NCBI RefSeq assembly: GCF_031085165.1
Contig: NZ_JAVHTY010000003.1
Span: 620,001-684,000, forward strand
Direction of reading: 5' to 3'
DNA length: 64,000 bases
DNA from: Pseudomonas sp. 102515
GTDB taxonomy: Bacteria; Pseudomonadota; Gammaproteobacteria; Pseudomonadales; Pseudomonadaceae
Below, piece by piece: positions 17,188 through 26,644 of the stretch. A model generated the notes under the pieces. It searched no databases and was not told the DNA's origin. It saw only the letters and a program-made list of their open reading frames with translations. Numbering within the stretch: the first letter of the stretch is position 1; each line of letters starts with the position of its first letter. A program made the position numbers and the translations under genes.

Positions 17188-19176
17188 TTAGACCCAATCG
17201 CTTTGCCCGATGATCTGGATGAAACCGTTGGCGCCTTCTGTTAAAAGCTGATTTTCCTGAGAGTTAGTAAAGTTGATCATGGCATCTCCACGACTCATGC
17301 CGGCATCTAGCTGCTGTGTCCAATGGGCGAGGCCCGCTGCTTCACCATCCCGTCCCAGAACGGTCTGGTAGAGCTGATTGGCAAAGCCCTGGTTATCCAC
17401 GGCGTTGTAACGAAGAGCAAACTCCTGCGACTGTGCGAAACCATTAGCGATGCTATTGAAGGTCATACCATGGCTATTCGCGTTCAGCCAGTTTTGTAGC
17501 CCATCGAAATCGGGTGCCCGATCAAAGACGGTGTAGAGACGGGCAATTTGTGCCTGGGCATCAGTCAATACGAAGACGTTCTTGTCCGTGAAGCTCAACA
17601 TGTTTATGTCGTTCAGTAGCATCCGGTCGCCTGAGCTGACATTGCTCAAACTAAGGGTGTTGGGGCTTCCGAGACTACGCTGATAACTAGTCGAGGATCC
17701 TTCTAGATAAAGAATATCTCCACCCTGATAGCCAAACAACTCCGCACGATTACCTGCATCAAAACTGAGCTGATTTTCCTGAATTCGATCATTGTAGGAA
17801 CTGCCAAAGGCAACTCCACTCTGGATGACCGTATCAGCATCAGACCAAGCGCTATGGCTGACAATCTTAATAAAGCCATCGCTACCCGAAGTGCGGTTGA
17901 TGCTTTCTTGTGAATTAGTGAAAGCAACTACTGCATCGTCGCGACTCATGCCATGATTCAATGCCCAGGTCCAATTCGCTAGCCCAATACTATCACCTGT
18001 GCGGCCTAGGACGGCGCTATACAGCTGAGAAACGAAACCTTGACTATCAACAGCGTTATAGTGATTAGCAAATTCCTGAGACTGCGTAAATGTAGAGGTG
18101 ATAGCCTTGAGCGAGGCTCCGTGTTCATAAGCATTTACCCAGCTTTTCAGGCCGGCCAGATCGGGGGTGCGCCCAAACACTGTGTATAGACGCGCAATCT
18201 GCGCTTGCTCTTCACTCATTACATAGAGCGTTCGATCGTTAAAAATCAAGGCATTGATATCGTACAACGCAAGATGTGCACCGTTGTAGTGGTCTGATAC
18301 CCACAAATCTCCTTCTCTGGTTGTCATGCTGTAGTCTGCGAAGTTTCCACGCATGATCAGGCTATCCGTCCCTTTGTAGCCATAGACGAATGAAGTATTT
18401 GAGGAATCGTAAGCAAGACGCGTCTCTAGTAGGAGGTCATCTTGATCACTACCACTGGAGACACCGGCTCCCATTGGCCGGTAGACGCTACTGGCATTAA
18501 GCATTACATCATTGGCGGCGGAAACGGACTGATACCACGTCAAATTGGCGCCGGTCATCGCCGCGTAGATCGCATAGGTATAGGCACTGTCTCCCGCGGA
18601 CAGCACACCGCTGACAGTAGGAGTACCCTGGCTGAAGTCGACAAGTGCGCCACCTGAAGCACCCGCGCCCAGAGAACCATCGACCCACAAAACGGATTCA
18701 TTGGGCAGGTAGGTAGCGTTTACCTGCTCCTGCATCAGACCGTTGCCCCGTACGGGATAACCAACGATGGTCCCGTTAAAATTCTGTTGGGTATCCGTGA
18801 CCGCCAAATTGCCTGTCAGGTTGGCCAGATTCAGATCAAAATTGAGCAAGGCGAGATCATGGCCGGATTCGGCGAGACTGGGAGTGCCGTCGTTATTGGT
18901 ATCCCAGTTCGAGGAGTAGCCCGTCCAGCTGGCGGCTGAATAGGTACCCAGGGGAGCGGAAAACGTACTGCCACTGATTAAAGCACCTGGAGTCACGATG
19001 ACCTGAGTAGCCCATCCGCCGTGGCTGGCGTTATAGATGACATGCAGGGCGGTGAGTACATCGTTCGCACCTACTACGGTGCCGGATCCGCGCAGTATGG
19101 TTCCATCGGCGTAGATGGCCTGAACGAAATAGCTTTCCTTGTAGGGGGAGGTACTACGATTAAGTACTTGGGCCAT
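17188..19176 (-). CDS. Trypsin-like serine protease with two DUF4214 units, likely type I-secreted
   Basis: About 662 aa from ATG 19176 (an ATG at 19188 and a TTG at 19197 are alternatives; RBS evidence is weak). The N-terminal 230 residues carry a chymotrypsin-type triad: His in VLTALHVIY, Asp in SGHDLALLNF and Ser in GAGASGGALV. Two DUF4214 units follow (LYTVFGRTPDLAGLKSWV; LYTVFDRAPDFDGLQNWL), each preceded by a beta-rich linker with Tyr-Gly-x-x-Gly-x-Asp elements. There is no signal peptide. The C-terminus NGFIQIIGQSDWV is reminiscent of a type I signal, and a related motif (DGFIKIVSHSAWSD) occurs internally. Convergent with the secretion genes, with lower GC than the flanks. It may mature the surface protein or be an independent exoprotease. 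Confidence 0.82.
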   Translation of the reverse strand: MAQVLNRSTSPYKESYFVQAIYADGTILRGSGTVVGANDVLTALHVIYNASHGGWATQVIVTPGALISGSTFSAPLGTYSAASWTGYSSNWDTNNDGTPSLAESGHDLALLNFDLNLANLTGNLAVTDTQQNFNGTIVGYPVRGNGLMQEQVNATYLPNESVLWVDGSLGAGASGGALVDFSQGTPTVSGVLSAGDSAYTYAIYAAMTGANLTWYQSVSAANDVMLNASSVYRPMGAGVSSGSDQDDLLLETRLAYDSSNTSFVYGYKGTDSLIMRGNFADYSMTTREGDLWVSDHYNGAHLALYDINALIFNDRTLYVMSEEQAQIARLYTVFGRTPDLAGLKSWVNAYEHGASLKAITSTFTQSQEFANHYNAVDSQGFVSQLYSAVLGRTGDSIGLANWTWALNHGMSRDDAVVAFTNSQESINRTSGSDGFIKIVSHSAWSDADTVIQSGVAFGSSYNDRIQENQLSFDAGNRAELFGYQGGDILYLEGSSTSYQRSLGSPNTLSLSNVSSGDRMLLNDINMLSFTDKNVFVLTDAQAQIARLYTVFDRAPDFDGLQNWLNANSHGMTFNSIANGFAQSQEFALRYNAVDNQGFANQLYQTVLGRDGEAAGLAHWTQQLDAGMSRGDAMINFTNSQENQLLTEGANGFIQIIGQSDWV

Positions 19177-19298
19177 GGTCAGGTCCATTCGTGGCAATGA
19201 CCATGGATCATACAGAGGCAGTCGTATGACAGCGGCAGTAGGATCCGACGGAAGGCAAGCGGATGTGCGCGATCAGTACGAGAAATGCGGAGCGTAGA

Positions 19299-19374
<76 letters not shown>

Positions 19375-19492
19375 AAGGGGGAGGCCATTATAGCCATGGA
19401 AAAGCCCTTGTAAACCAAGGATGTGCGGCGGTTAAGGCTGGCGTAAGCCAGGGGCGGTTAAAATGAAGCGAAGAGTTTGCGAGGAGCCGCTG

Positions 19493-19837
19493 ATGAGAAC
19501 GAAGACCTTGGCCATCCTGGCCGCTGCGCTGGCGGGTTGTACCAGCCAGGCGAACCTCGAGCGCAATCCATCGATGGAGTTGCGCACGGGTAAGAGCGCC
19601 GAGGACTATCGCGGTTGCCTGGTCGCCGGACTGGAGAAGGAAGGCCGCCACGTGGTTAGCCAACCGCAGGGCAATGGCCAGCGGGTGCTGGTGGACAGCA
19701 AGGTGCCGGGAGCTACTGCGGCGATCATTGATATAGGGTCGGCGTCTCGCGGGACACGGGTGGAGTTGCGGGAGCAGATGGCCAACAATCCGCTACGACC
19801 GCGCACCATTTTGACGGCGGTGAAGGATTGTCTGTGA
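19493..19837 (+). CDS. Small hypothetical lipoprotein, 114 aa
   Basis: Starts at ATG 19493 behind GAGGAG (an upstream ATG at 19463 lacks this). The signal peptide ends in a lipobox LAGC (MRTKTLAILAAALAGCTSQ), so the mature protein would carry a lipidated cysteine and lie in the inner or outer membrane. The mature part of about 98 residues has two further cysteines, in YRGCLVAGL and at the penultimate position, that could form a disulfide. No family recognised. It stands alone downstream of tRNA-Thr. Confidence 0.75.
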   Translation: MRTKTLAILAAALAGCTSQANLERNPSMELRTGKSAEDYRGCLVAGLEKEGRHVVSQPQGNGQRVLVDSKVPGATAAIIDIGSASRGTRVELREQMANNPLRPRTILTAVKDCL

Positions 19838-19855
19838 GGTGAGCTGCAGGGCGGT

Positions 19856-19890
19856 CCCTCACCCCGACCCTCTCCCAGGGGAAGAGCGGG
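19856..19890. repeat. Palindromic CCCTCACCCC-type intergenic repeat (copy A)
   Basis: Contains CCCTCACCCCGACCCTCTCC followed by a GGGGAAGAG arm. One of six related elements in this window, all between genes. Imperfect hairpin. Confidence 0.6.
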
Positions 19891-19947
19891 TTGCCGGCAG
19901 CTGCTTGGCTTGGCCAGGCTACCGCGGCCAGTCAGAAAGCTAGATAG

Positions 19948-19975
19948 AAGAAGGGCGCCCTCAGGCGCCCTTCTT
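19948..19975. terminator. Strong hairpin at the end of betA, probable terminator
   Basis: A perfect 12-bp stem (19948-19959 with 19964-19975, AAGAAGGGCGCC/GGCGCCCTTCTT) with loop CTCA, 18 bases beyond the betA stop. The T-run is short in either direction, so it may act as a terminator or as mRNA 3'-end protection. Confidence 0.55.
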
Positions 19976-19993
19976 GCGTTCGGCTGCCTGGAA

Positions 19994-21736
19994 TCAGGCG
20001 GCCGGCTGGTTGCGACGTTCCGGTACCGGCTCGGCGGCGCGCTGACCGTTGACGTCACGCAGCGGGGTACCCCGTACCGGGGCGCCGTTGGCGACGTAGT
20101 AGGCGGCGTTGCTGCGTGGCAGCGGGGCGCGACCGCGGATTTTGTCGGCGATCTTCTCGGCGATCATGATGGTCGGGGCGTTGAGGTTGCCCGTCGCGAT
20201 GATCGGCATGATGGAGGCGTCCACCACGCGCAGGCCTTCCAGGCCGTGGACGCGACCGGCGCCGTCGACCACTGCCATGTCGTCGGTACCCATCTTGTTG
20301 GAGCAGGACGGGTGGTAGGCGGTCTCGGCATGGGAGCGCACGAAGGCGTCCAGCTGGGCGTCGGTCACGCAATCGCGGCCCGGGTTGATCTCTTCGCCAC
20401 GATAGGGGTCCAGCGCCGGCTGCTGCATGATCTCGCGGGTCAGGCGGATGCCGTCGCGGAATTCGCGCCAGTCCTGCTCGCTGCTCATGTAGTTGAACAG
20501 GATGCTCGGATGCTGGCGCGGATCGCGCGAGGTCAGTTCGATGCGGCCGCGGCTGGGCGAGCGCATGGAGCCGACGTGGGCCTGGAAACCATGGGCCTCG
20601 ATGGCATTGGTACCGTTGTAATTGATGGCGATCGGCAGGAAGTGGTACTGGATGTTGGGCCAGTCGAACTCCTCGCTGGAGCGGATGAAACCGCCCGCCT
20701 CGAAGTGGTTGCTGGCGCCCAGGCCGGTGCCCTTGAGCATCCATTCCAGACCGATCTGCGGCTGGTTGTACCACTTCAGCGCCGGGTACAGCGAGACCGG
20801 CTGCTTGCACTCGTACTGCAGGTACATCTCCAGGTGGTCCTGCAGATTCTGGCCGACGCCGGGCAGGTCGTGGACCAGCGGGATGTCGAAGCGACGCAGC
20901 AGCGGCGCGGGGCCGACGCCGGAGCGCTGCAGGATCTGCGGCGAGGCGATGGCGCCGGCGCAGAGCAGCACCTCGCGGCGGGCGCGCACGGTGATGGCTT
21001 CCAGGGAATCGCCCTTCATGTAGGCGACGCCGTTGGCGCGCTTGCCCTCGAAGAGGATGCGATCGGTGGTGGCGTGGGTGACGATGGTCAGATTCGGGCG
21101 ACCCTTGGCCTGGTCCAGATAGCCGCGGGCGGTGCTGGAGCGCCGGCCGTTCGGGGTGACGAAGCGATCCATCGGGCCGAAGCCTTCCTGCTGATAGCCG
21201 TTGAGGTCTTCGGTGCGCGGATAACCCGCCTGGACACCGGCTTCGACCATGGCTTCGAACAGGGGATTGGTGTTCGGCTTGGCGGTAGTCACCGAGACCG
21301 GGCCGTCGCCGCCGTGCCAGTCGTTGGCACCGGCATCGCGCTTCTCGGCCTTGCGGAAGTAGGGCAGGCAGTCGAGGTAGCTCCAGTCGTCCAGGCCATC
21401 GAGTTGCGCCCAGTTGTCATAGTCCAGGGCGTTGCCGCGGATGTAGCACATGCCATTGATCAGCGAGGAGCCACCCAGGCCCTTGCCGCGACCGCATTCC
21501 ATCCGGCGGTTGTCCATGTGCGGCTCGGGCTCGGTCTGGTAGGCCCAGTTGTACTGCTTGCCCTGCAGCGGATAGGCGAGGGCGGCCGGCATCTGGGTAC
21601 GGAAATCCAGGCGGTAGTCGGGGCCGCCGGCTTCCAGCAGCAGGACGGTCACGTCCTGGTCTTCGGTCAGCCGGGTGGCCAGGACGTTGCCGGCCGAGCC
21701 GGCGCCTATGACGATGTAATCGAATTCGTGTGCCAT
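19994..21736 (-). CDS. betA: Choline dehydrogenase BetA
   Basis: A 580-aa GMC-family flavoprotein that oxidises choline to betaine aldehyde at the inner membrane, passing electrons to the respiratory chain. The N-terminal Rossmann motif [18 protein letters not shown] binds FAD. GMC signatures are seen ([35 protein letters not shown]), and the C-terminal active-site region has [11 protein letters not shown] and [13 protein letters not shown]. The length is slightly above the E. coli enzyme, with a charged C-terminal tail ending in RRNQPAA. Last gene of betIBA; 90 bases separate it from betB, and an RBS GGAGGAGAC precedes the ATG. Confidence 0.97.
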   Translation of the reverse strand: MAHEFDYIVIGAGSAGNVLATRLTEDQDVTVLLLEAGGPDYRLDFRTQMPAALAYPLQGKQYNWAYQTEPEPHMDNRRMECGRGKGLGGSSLINGMCYIRGNALDYDNWAQLDGLDDWSYLDCLPYFRKAEKRDAGANDWHGGDGPVSVTTAKPNTNPLFEAMVEAGVQAGYPRTEDLNGYQQEGFGPMDRFVTPNGRRSSTARGYLDQAKGRPNLTIVTHATTDRILFEGKRANGVAYMKGDSLEAITVRARREVLLCAGAIASPQILQRSGVGPAPLLRRFDIPLVHDLPGVGQNLQDHLEMYLQYECKQPVSLYPALKWYNQPQIGLEWMLKGTGLGASNHFEAGGFIRSSEEFDWPNIQYHFLPIAINYNGTNAIEAHGFQAHVGSMRSPSRGRIELTSRDPRQHPSILFNYMSSEQDWREFRDGIRLTREIMQQPALDPYRGEEINPGRDCVTDAQLDAFVRSHAETAYHPSCSNKMGTDDMAVVDGAGRVHGLEGLRVVDASIMPIIATGNLNAPTIMIAEKIADKIRGRAPLPRSNAAYYVANGAPVRGTPLRDVNGQRAAEPVPERRNQPAA

Positions 21737-21768
21737 GAAAAAGTCTCCTCCTGACGGCGGGTGGGGTC

Positions 21769-21812
21769 TGGCCCCAGCCCCGGGCCCTCTCCAGCGGAGA
21801 GGGGAGAAAAGC
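21769..21812. repeat. Palindromic intergenic repeat between betB and betA (copy B)
   Basis: A GCCCTCTCC ... GGAGAGGGG dyad with CCCCAGCCCC flank, related to the other CCCTCACCCC elements. Located in the 90-base gap inside the bet operon. Confidence 0.55.
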
Positions 21813-21826
21813 GCTGCCTGAGCGGC

Positions 21827-23299
21827 CTAGAAGATCGAGGCGTAGTCGCCCAGCTCGACCTGCACCGACTTGATGCGGGTGTAGTGGCCGAGGGTGGTGA
21901 GGCCGTTTTCGCGACCGACGCCGGAGTGCTTGTAGCCACCCACCGGCATCTCGGCGGGGGATTCGCCCCAGGTGTTGATCCAGCAGATGCCGGCTTCCAG
22001 TCGATGGATCATGCGGTGGGCGCGGGCCAGGTCACGGGTGACCACGCCGGCCGCCAGGCCGTACTCGGTGTCGTTGGCGCGACGCACCACCTCGTCTTCG
22101 TCGGCATACGCGAGGATGCTCATGACCGGGCCGAAGATCTCTTCACGGGCGATGGCCATGTCGTCACGGCAATCGGTGAAGACGGTGGGGGCGACGAAGT
22201 TGCCCTTGGCCAGTGCGCCCTGGGTGACGCGCTCGCCACCGGTGAGCAGGCGGGCGCCTTCGGCCTGGCCCTGGGCGATGTAGCCCAGCACCTTTTCCAT
22301 GTGCGGGGTGCTGACCAGCGGCCCGAAGTTGGTCTCGGCGGCCAGGGGATCGCCCAGCTTGATGCGCTTGACCCGCTCCACCACCTTGGCTTCGAAGTCG
22401 GCCTTGAGCGCCTGGGGCACGAAGACGCGGGTGCCGTTGGTGCAGACCTGGCCGGAGCTGAAGAAGTTGGCCATGACGGCGATGTCGGCGGCGCGCTCCA
22501 GGTCGGCATCGTCGCAGACGATCAGCGGCGATTTGCCACCCAGTTCCATGGTGACTTCCTTGAGGGTCGAGCCGGCGGCGCTGGCCATGACCTTCTTGCC
22601 GGTGGCGACGCCGCCGGTAAAGGAGATCTTCTCGATGCCGGGATGCTCGGTCAGGGCCACGCCGACCTCCGGACCGACGCCATTGACCACGTTGAAGACG
22701 CCATTGGGCAGACCGGCCTCGGTGTAGATCTCGGCCAGTTTCAACGCGGTCAGCGGGGTGACTTCGCTGGGCTTGAAGATCATGGCGTTGCCGGCGGCCA
22801 GGGCCGGAGCGGATTTCCACAAGGCGATCTGGATCGGGTAGTTCCAGGCGCCGATGCCGGCGACCACGCCCAGCGGCTCGCGGCGGGTATAGACGAAGGA
22901 GGTCTCGCGCAGCGGGATCTGCTCGCCTTCCAGCGCCGGGACGAGGCCCGCGTAGTACTCGAGCACGTCGGCGCCGGTGACGATGTCCACGGCCTGGGTC
23001 TCGGACAGGGCCTTGCCGGTGTCGAGGGTTTCCAGTAGCGCCAGTTCGTCGTTGCGCTCACGGAGGATGTCCACGGCCTTGCGCAGGATGCGCGAGCGCT
23101 GCATGGCGGTCATCGCGGCCCAGACCTTCTGGCCGGCGGCGGCGGCGGCTACCGCCCTGTCCACGTCGGCACGGCTGGCGCTCTGCACAGTGGCGAGCAC
23201 CTCGCCGGTGGCGGGATTCAGGGTTTCGAAGGTGGCGCCACCGGTGGCGGCGACATAACGGCCACCGATGTACAGCTGCTGTTCGGCGAAACGGGCCAT
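21827..23299 (-). CDS. betB: Betaine aldehyde dehydrogenase BetB
   Basis: 490 aa from ATG 23299, which has a good RBS (GGGAGA) and matches the usual BetB N-terminus [15 protein letters not shown]; the longer frame upstream is not needed. NAD(P)-dependent aldehyde dehydrogenase fold: the general-base Glu in [12 protein letters not shown], the nucleophilic Cys in [11 protein letters not shown], and a cofactor-loop region around [10 protein letters not shown]. It converts betaine aldehyde to glycine betaine, an osmoprotectant and carbon source. Second gene of betIBA, with a BetI-like operator in the 262-base gap upstream. Confidence 0.97.
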   Translation of the reverse strand: MARFAEQQLYIGGRYVAATGGATFETLNPATGEVLATVQSASRADVDRAVAAAAAGQKVWAAMTAMQRSRILRKAVDILRERNDELALLETLDTGKALSETQAVDIVTGADVLEYYAGLVPALEGEQIPLRETSFVYTRREPLGVVAGIGAWNYPIQIALWKSAPALAAGNAMIFKPSEVTPLTALKLAEIYTEAGLPNGVFNVVNGVGPEVGVALTEHPGIEKISFTGGVATGKKVMASAAGSTLKEVTMELGGKSPLIVCDDADLERAADIAVMANFFSSGQVCTNGTRVFVPQALKADFEAKVVERVKRIKLGDPLAAETNFGPLVSTPHMEKVLGYIAQGQAEGARLLTGGERVTQGALAKGNFVAPTVFTDCRDDMAIAREEIFGPVMSILAYADEDEVVRRANDTEYGLAAGVVTRDLARAHRMIHRLEAGICWINTWGESPAEMPVGGYKHSGVGRENGLTTLGHYTRIKSVQVELGDYASIF

Positions 23300-23406
23300 G
23301 GACGTTCTCCCAATCTGGGCGGGCGCCGTGGCACCCGCAAGGAACACAGGGGGCGCGAAAGAAAGGGCTCTCTGCGCCAGCGATGGATCCAGTCTACTTA
23401 ATTTTT

Positions 23407-23420
23407 ATTGAACGTTCAAT
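23407..23420. promoter_or_regulatory. BetI-like operator, betI-betB gap
   Basis: Perfect palindrome ATTGAACGTTCAAT, identical in core and most flanks to the copy upstream of betI (24201-24214). BetI is a TetR-family repressor released by choline, so the site probably lets betBA respond separately from betI. Confidence 0.75.
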
Positions 23421-23561
23421 CAATGAAAAATTCAGAGGCATGCCGAAACGGGGCGATGGCGGCCCAGAGCGGTTCTGTCGAAGAGAGGGAGGTGTGGGAA
23501 ACGCGAGAGGAAAGCCCCGAGCCGAGTGGACGGGTCGGGGCCTAGGAGGCGAGAGAGGAGG

Positions 23562-24149
23562 TCAGGCCTTGGCCAGTTGCAGGTCCAGGTAGTCGTAGGC
23601 GATCTGCAGGGCCTGCTGGGTGTTGAAGGTGTCGCCGGAGAGGGCGCCGCGCAGCCACAGGCCGTCGATGATGGCGGCCAGGCCCTTGGCCGAGGCGCGG
23701 GCCTGCTCGTGGGGTAGCAGGCGACGGAATTGCCAGCAGAGGTTCGAGTAGAGGCGCAGGTCGTTGATGCGTTGCAGCCGGCGCAGATTGGGCTGGTGCA
23801 TGCTGGTGGCCCAGAAGGCCAGCCAGGTCTTCATGGCCGGGCCGCTGACCTGGGTATCGTCGAAGTTGCCCTGGATGATGGCGCGCAGGTTGGCGGCGGG
23901 ATCGTCACCGGGCAGGGCGGCGCGGCGTTCGCGCACGGCCTGGCGCAGGGCATTCATCAGATGCCGCATGGTGGCTTCGAGCAAGCCGTTCTTGTCTTGG
24001 AAGTAGTGGCTGATGATGCCGTTGGAGACGCCGGCCTTGCGGGCGATGAAGGCGATACTGGCGTCGCCCATGCCGACTTCGTCGACGGCTTCGAGGGTCG
24101 CGGCGATGAGCTGCGAACGGCGGATGGGCTGCATCCCGACCTTGGGCAC
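23562..24149 (-). CDS. betI: Choline-responsive TetR-family repressor BetI
   Basis: 195 aa, the same length as E. coli BetI. The N-terminus [20 protein letters not shown] leads into the helix-turn-helix [19 protein letters not shown]. The C-terminal ligand/dimer domain has [16 protein letters not shown] and [15 protein letters not shown], which are hallmark BetI segments. It represses choline oxidation genes unless choline is present. First gene of betIBA. Two identical palindromes flank it, suggesting autoregulation. Confidence 0.96.
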   Translation of the reverse strand: MPKVGMQPIRRSQLIAATLEAVDEVGMGDASIAFIARKAGVSNGIISHYFQDKNGLLEATMRHLMNALRQAVRERRAALPGDDPAANLRAIIQGNFDDTQVSGPAMKTWLAFWATSMHQPNLRRLQRINDLRLYSNLCWQFRRLLPHEQARASAKGLAAIIDGLWLRGALSGDTFNTQQALQIAYDYLDLQLAKA

Positions 24150-24200
24150 GAGGCATCTCCTGAACAGAGCGGAAGGAGCCTCGGAGGGTAACTATTTTTT

Positions 24201-24214
24201 ATTGAACGTTCAAT
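24201..24214. promoter_or_regulatory. BetI-like operator upstream of betI
   Basis: ATTGAACGTTCAAT lies in a wider AT-rich context (TTTTTATTG...CAATCAATAAAA), 52 bases before the betI start, in the gap shared with the divergent HxlR gene. Confidence 0.75.
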
Positions 24215-24343
24215 CAATAAAAACGGTCACGACCTCCTGGATTGTGCCCTGGCCAAAGCCACAATACCAGTCCTGACAGGTGGTTACTTTTAATAACCGC
24301 CCGAAAGGCGTAGGCTGGAACCAGTTCTGCTTCGAGGATCGCC

Positions 24344-24754
24344 ATGGACGCCGTGGTCAGTCGTATCTCCAGCCGTCGCCGCCTGCATGCCCATGCCTGT
24401 CCCATTCGGGATGTGCTGGACCGGATCGGCGATGCCTGGTCCTTGCTCACGCTCTTCACCCTGGAACCCGGTCCGCTGCGCTTCAACGAATTGCGCCGGC
24501 GGGTCGACGGTATATCCCAGCGCATGCTCAGCGTGACCCTGCGCCAGCTGGAGCGCGACGGCCTGGTGTCCCGCACGGTGACGCCGACCAAGCCGCCCCA
24601 GGTGGAATACGCCCTCACCGAGCTGGGTCAGAGCCTGATGGTGCCGGTAGGCGCACTGGCCGCCTGGGCTTCCGCGAAGCAGCCTTTCATTCAGCGCCAC
24701 AGGGCGGCCTACGACCAGGTCGCCGAGGAGAATCCTGATGACCCGTCTCTCTAA
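24344..24754 (+). CDS. HxlR-family transcriptional regulator
   Basis: A 136-aa winged-helix protein. The N-terminus contains the family cysteine in [19 protein letters not shown]. The recognition region follows ([36 protein letters not shown]) and then the wing ([12 protein letters not shown]). HxlR proteins respond to aldehydes, redox agents or quinones, some through the N-terminal cysteine. It overlaps the luciferase-like monooxygenase gene by 17 bases, so the two are translated together and the regulator probably controls its own operon. ATG 24344 has GAGG upstream. Confidence 0.88.
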   Translation: MDAVVSRISSRRRLHAHACPIRDVLDRIGDAWSLLTLFTLEPGPLRFNELRRRVDGISQRMLSVTLRQLERDGLVSRTVTPTKPPQVEYALTELGQSLMVPVGALAAWASAKQPFIQRHRAAYDQVAEENPDDPSL

Positions 24755-25739
24755 GACCGCCCTGTCGGTCCTCGACCTCGTCCCCATCCGCGACGACGGC
24801 GATGCGACCCAGGCGCTGCACAATGCCCTGACCCTGGCCCGCCATGTCGAGCAGCTCGACTTTTCCCGCTACTGGGTGGCGGAGCACCACAACATGGATG
24901 GTATCGCCAGCTCCGCGACCAGCGTGTTGCTGGGCTACCTGGCCGCCGGCACCAGTACCCTGCGCCTGGGTTCGGGCGGCATCATGCTGCCCAACCACGC
25001 GCCCCTGGTGGTGGCCGAGCAGTTCGGCACCCTGGCCTCGCTGTATCCGGGCCGCATCGAGCTCGGCCTGGGCCGCGCGCCGGGATCGGACCAGCGCACC
25101 GCCTATGCCCTGCGCCGTGATCGCCTGGGCAGTTCCGACGACTTCCCACGGGATGTGGAAGAGCTGCAGCACTACTTCGGGCCGCAGCAGCCGGGGCAGG
25201 GCGTGATCGCCATGCCGGGCGTGGGCACCCAGGTGCCGATCTGGCTGCTGGGTTCGAGCCTGTTCAGTGCCCAGCTGGCGGCGGCCAAGGGTCTGCCCTA
25301 TGCCTTCGCCTCGCACTTCGCGCCGCGCTATGTGCACGAGGCGATCCGTCTCTATCGCGAAAACTTCAAGCCGTCCGCGGTGCTCGATCGCCCCTATGTG
25401 ATGCTCGGGGTGCCCCTGGTGGCGGCCGACAGCGACGACGAGGCCAATTACCTGGCCACCACCGTCTACCAGCGCATCCTGGCGCTGTTCCGTGGCGACA
25501 CCATGCGTCTGCAGCCGCCGGTGCGCAGCATGGAAGGGGTCTGGTTGCCCCACGAGAAGGAGTCGGTGTCGAGCTTCCTCGGCATGGCGGTGATCGGCGG
25601 GCCCGACAAGGTTCGCGAGCGCCTGGAGCTGCTGCTGGAGAAGACCGATGCCGACGAGCTGATCTTTACCTGCGACGTCTATGAGCAGGCGGATCGGCTG
25701 CGCGCCTTCTCGATCCTGGCGGATCTGAAGGGCGGTTGA
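24738..25739 (+). CDS. Luciferase-like flavin-dependent monooxygenase (YhbW type)
   Basis: 333-aa LLM-class TIM-barrel oxidoreductase using reduced flavin. Family segments are [69 protein letters not shown] and, near the C-terminus, [19 protein letters not shown]. Physiological substrates of this group are mostly unknown. The RBS GAGGAG and the start lie inside the 3' end of the HxlR gene. A strong bidirectional terminator follows. Confidence 0.88.
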   Translation: MTRLSKTALSVLDLVPIRDDGDATQALHNALTLARHVEQLDFSRYWVAEHHNMDGIASSATSVLLGYLAAGTSTLRLGSGGIMLPNHAPLVVAEQFGTLASLYPGRIELGLGRAPGSDQRTAYALRRDRLGSSDDFPRDVEELQHYFGPQQPGQGVIAMPGVGTQVPIWLLGSSLFSAQLAAAKGLPYAFASHFAPRYVHEAIRLYRENFKPSAVLDRPYVMLGVPLVAADSDDEANYLATTVYQRILALFRGDTMRLQPPVRSMEGVWLPHEKESVSSFLGMAVIGGPDKVRERLELLLEKTDADELIFTCDVYEQADRLRAFSILADLKGG

Positions 25740-25795
25740 TTGACCGTAGGGCAGGTTGAGACGGCTCGTTCGCCTACGCCCGCCAGGTCCCAACG

Positions 25796-25830
25796 AAAAA
25801 AGCCGACCGTTTGTAACGGTCGGCTTTTTC
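25796..25830. terminator. Bidirectional rho-independent terminator
   Basis: Stem AAGCCGACCGTT / AACGGTCGGCTT with a tight TGT loop, flanked by an A-run on the left and a T-run on the right. It serves the LLM gene. About 150 bases separate it from the convergent nitroreductase; they contain GTGGATAAG/TTATCCAC-type short repeats but no gene. Confidence 0.88.
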
Positions 25831-25978
25831 ATGTCCGTAAGAAAGCTGCGCTGCTGCCCATGTTGGACGTCGCTGTACTCAGCTCCGCCTACGGCATGTG
25901 GAGTGTTTTCCACTGACGGCTACCGGTGCGCACTGTGGATAAGGCTGCGCCGTTATCCACGCTACGGAGCGGTAATTT

Positions 25979-26626
25979 TTACAGGAAGGTGAAGACCTGC
26001 TCACGGGTCAGGCGGGACTTGGGCAGGGCGGCGTTGAAGTCACTTTCGCCGCGATAGCCCAGGCCGACCACCACCAGGGCGGTGTAGCCCTGCTCGCGCA
26101 GACCCAGTTCCTGATCCAAGCTGTTGGCGTCGAAGCCCTCCATGGGGGTGGCATCGATGCCCAGCGCGGCGGCACCGAGCAGCAAGGTGCCCAGCGCGAG
26201 GTAGGTCTGCTTCTCCATCCAGTGCTGCACGTCCTGGCGCTCATGACGATGCAGATCGACGAAGTGGCGGCGGGTACCGTCCTGGGTGACGCGGGCTTCA
26301 GGCTTGGCGAAGCGACCGTCCTGGGCTTCCTGCTCCAGCACCTGGGCCAGATGGGCTTCGGTCATCTCCAGGCGGGTGCAGAGCACGATGACGTGGGAGG
26401 CCGGTAGCACCTTGGGTTCGTTGTAGGGACTCTGCATGCCACGGGCGATGCGGGCCTTGGCCTCGGCGTTGGCAGCGACCACGAAGTGCCACGGCTGCGA
26501 GTTGACCGAGGAGGGCGCCTGGCGCAGCAGCTCCAGCAGTTCCTCTACCTGCTCGGCCGGGATGCTGCGGGAGCCGTCGAAGGCCTTGGTGGTGTAACGG
26601 GTGCGGGCGATCTGGGACAGCTGCAT
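25979..26626 (-). CDS. NfsB-type oxygen-insensitive NAD(P)H nitroreductase
   Basis: 215-aa FMN protein close in length and sequence pattern to E. coli NfsB: RYTTKAFDGSRSIP, APSSVNSQPWHFVVA (FMN loop), ASHVIVLCTRLEMTEAHL, EKQTYLALGTLLLGAAALGI, DATPMEGFD and YTALVVVGLGYRGESDFN. It reduces nitroaromatics and quinones by two-electron steps. Last gene of a minus-strand operon with the MRJP-like and oxidoreductase genes (18-base gap). RBS AGGAG precedes the ATG. Confidence 0.92.
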   Translation of the reverse strand: MQLSQIARTRYTTKAFDGSRSIPAEQVEELLELLRQAPSSVNSQPWHFVVAANAEAKARIARGMQSPYNEPKVLPASHVIVLCTRLEMTEAHLAQVLEQEAQDGRFAKPEARVTQDGTRRHFVDLHRHERQDVQHWMEKQTYLALGTLLLGAAALGIDATPMEGFDANSLDQELGLREQGYTALVVVGLGYRGESDFNAALPKSRLTREQVFTFL

Positions 26627-26644
26627 GGATAACTCCTGATCGGA

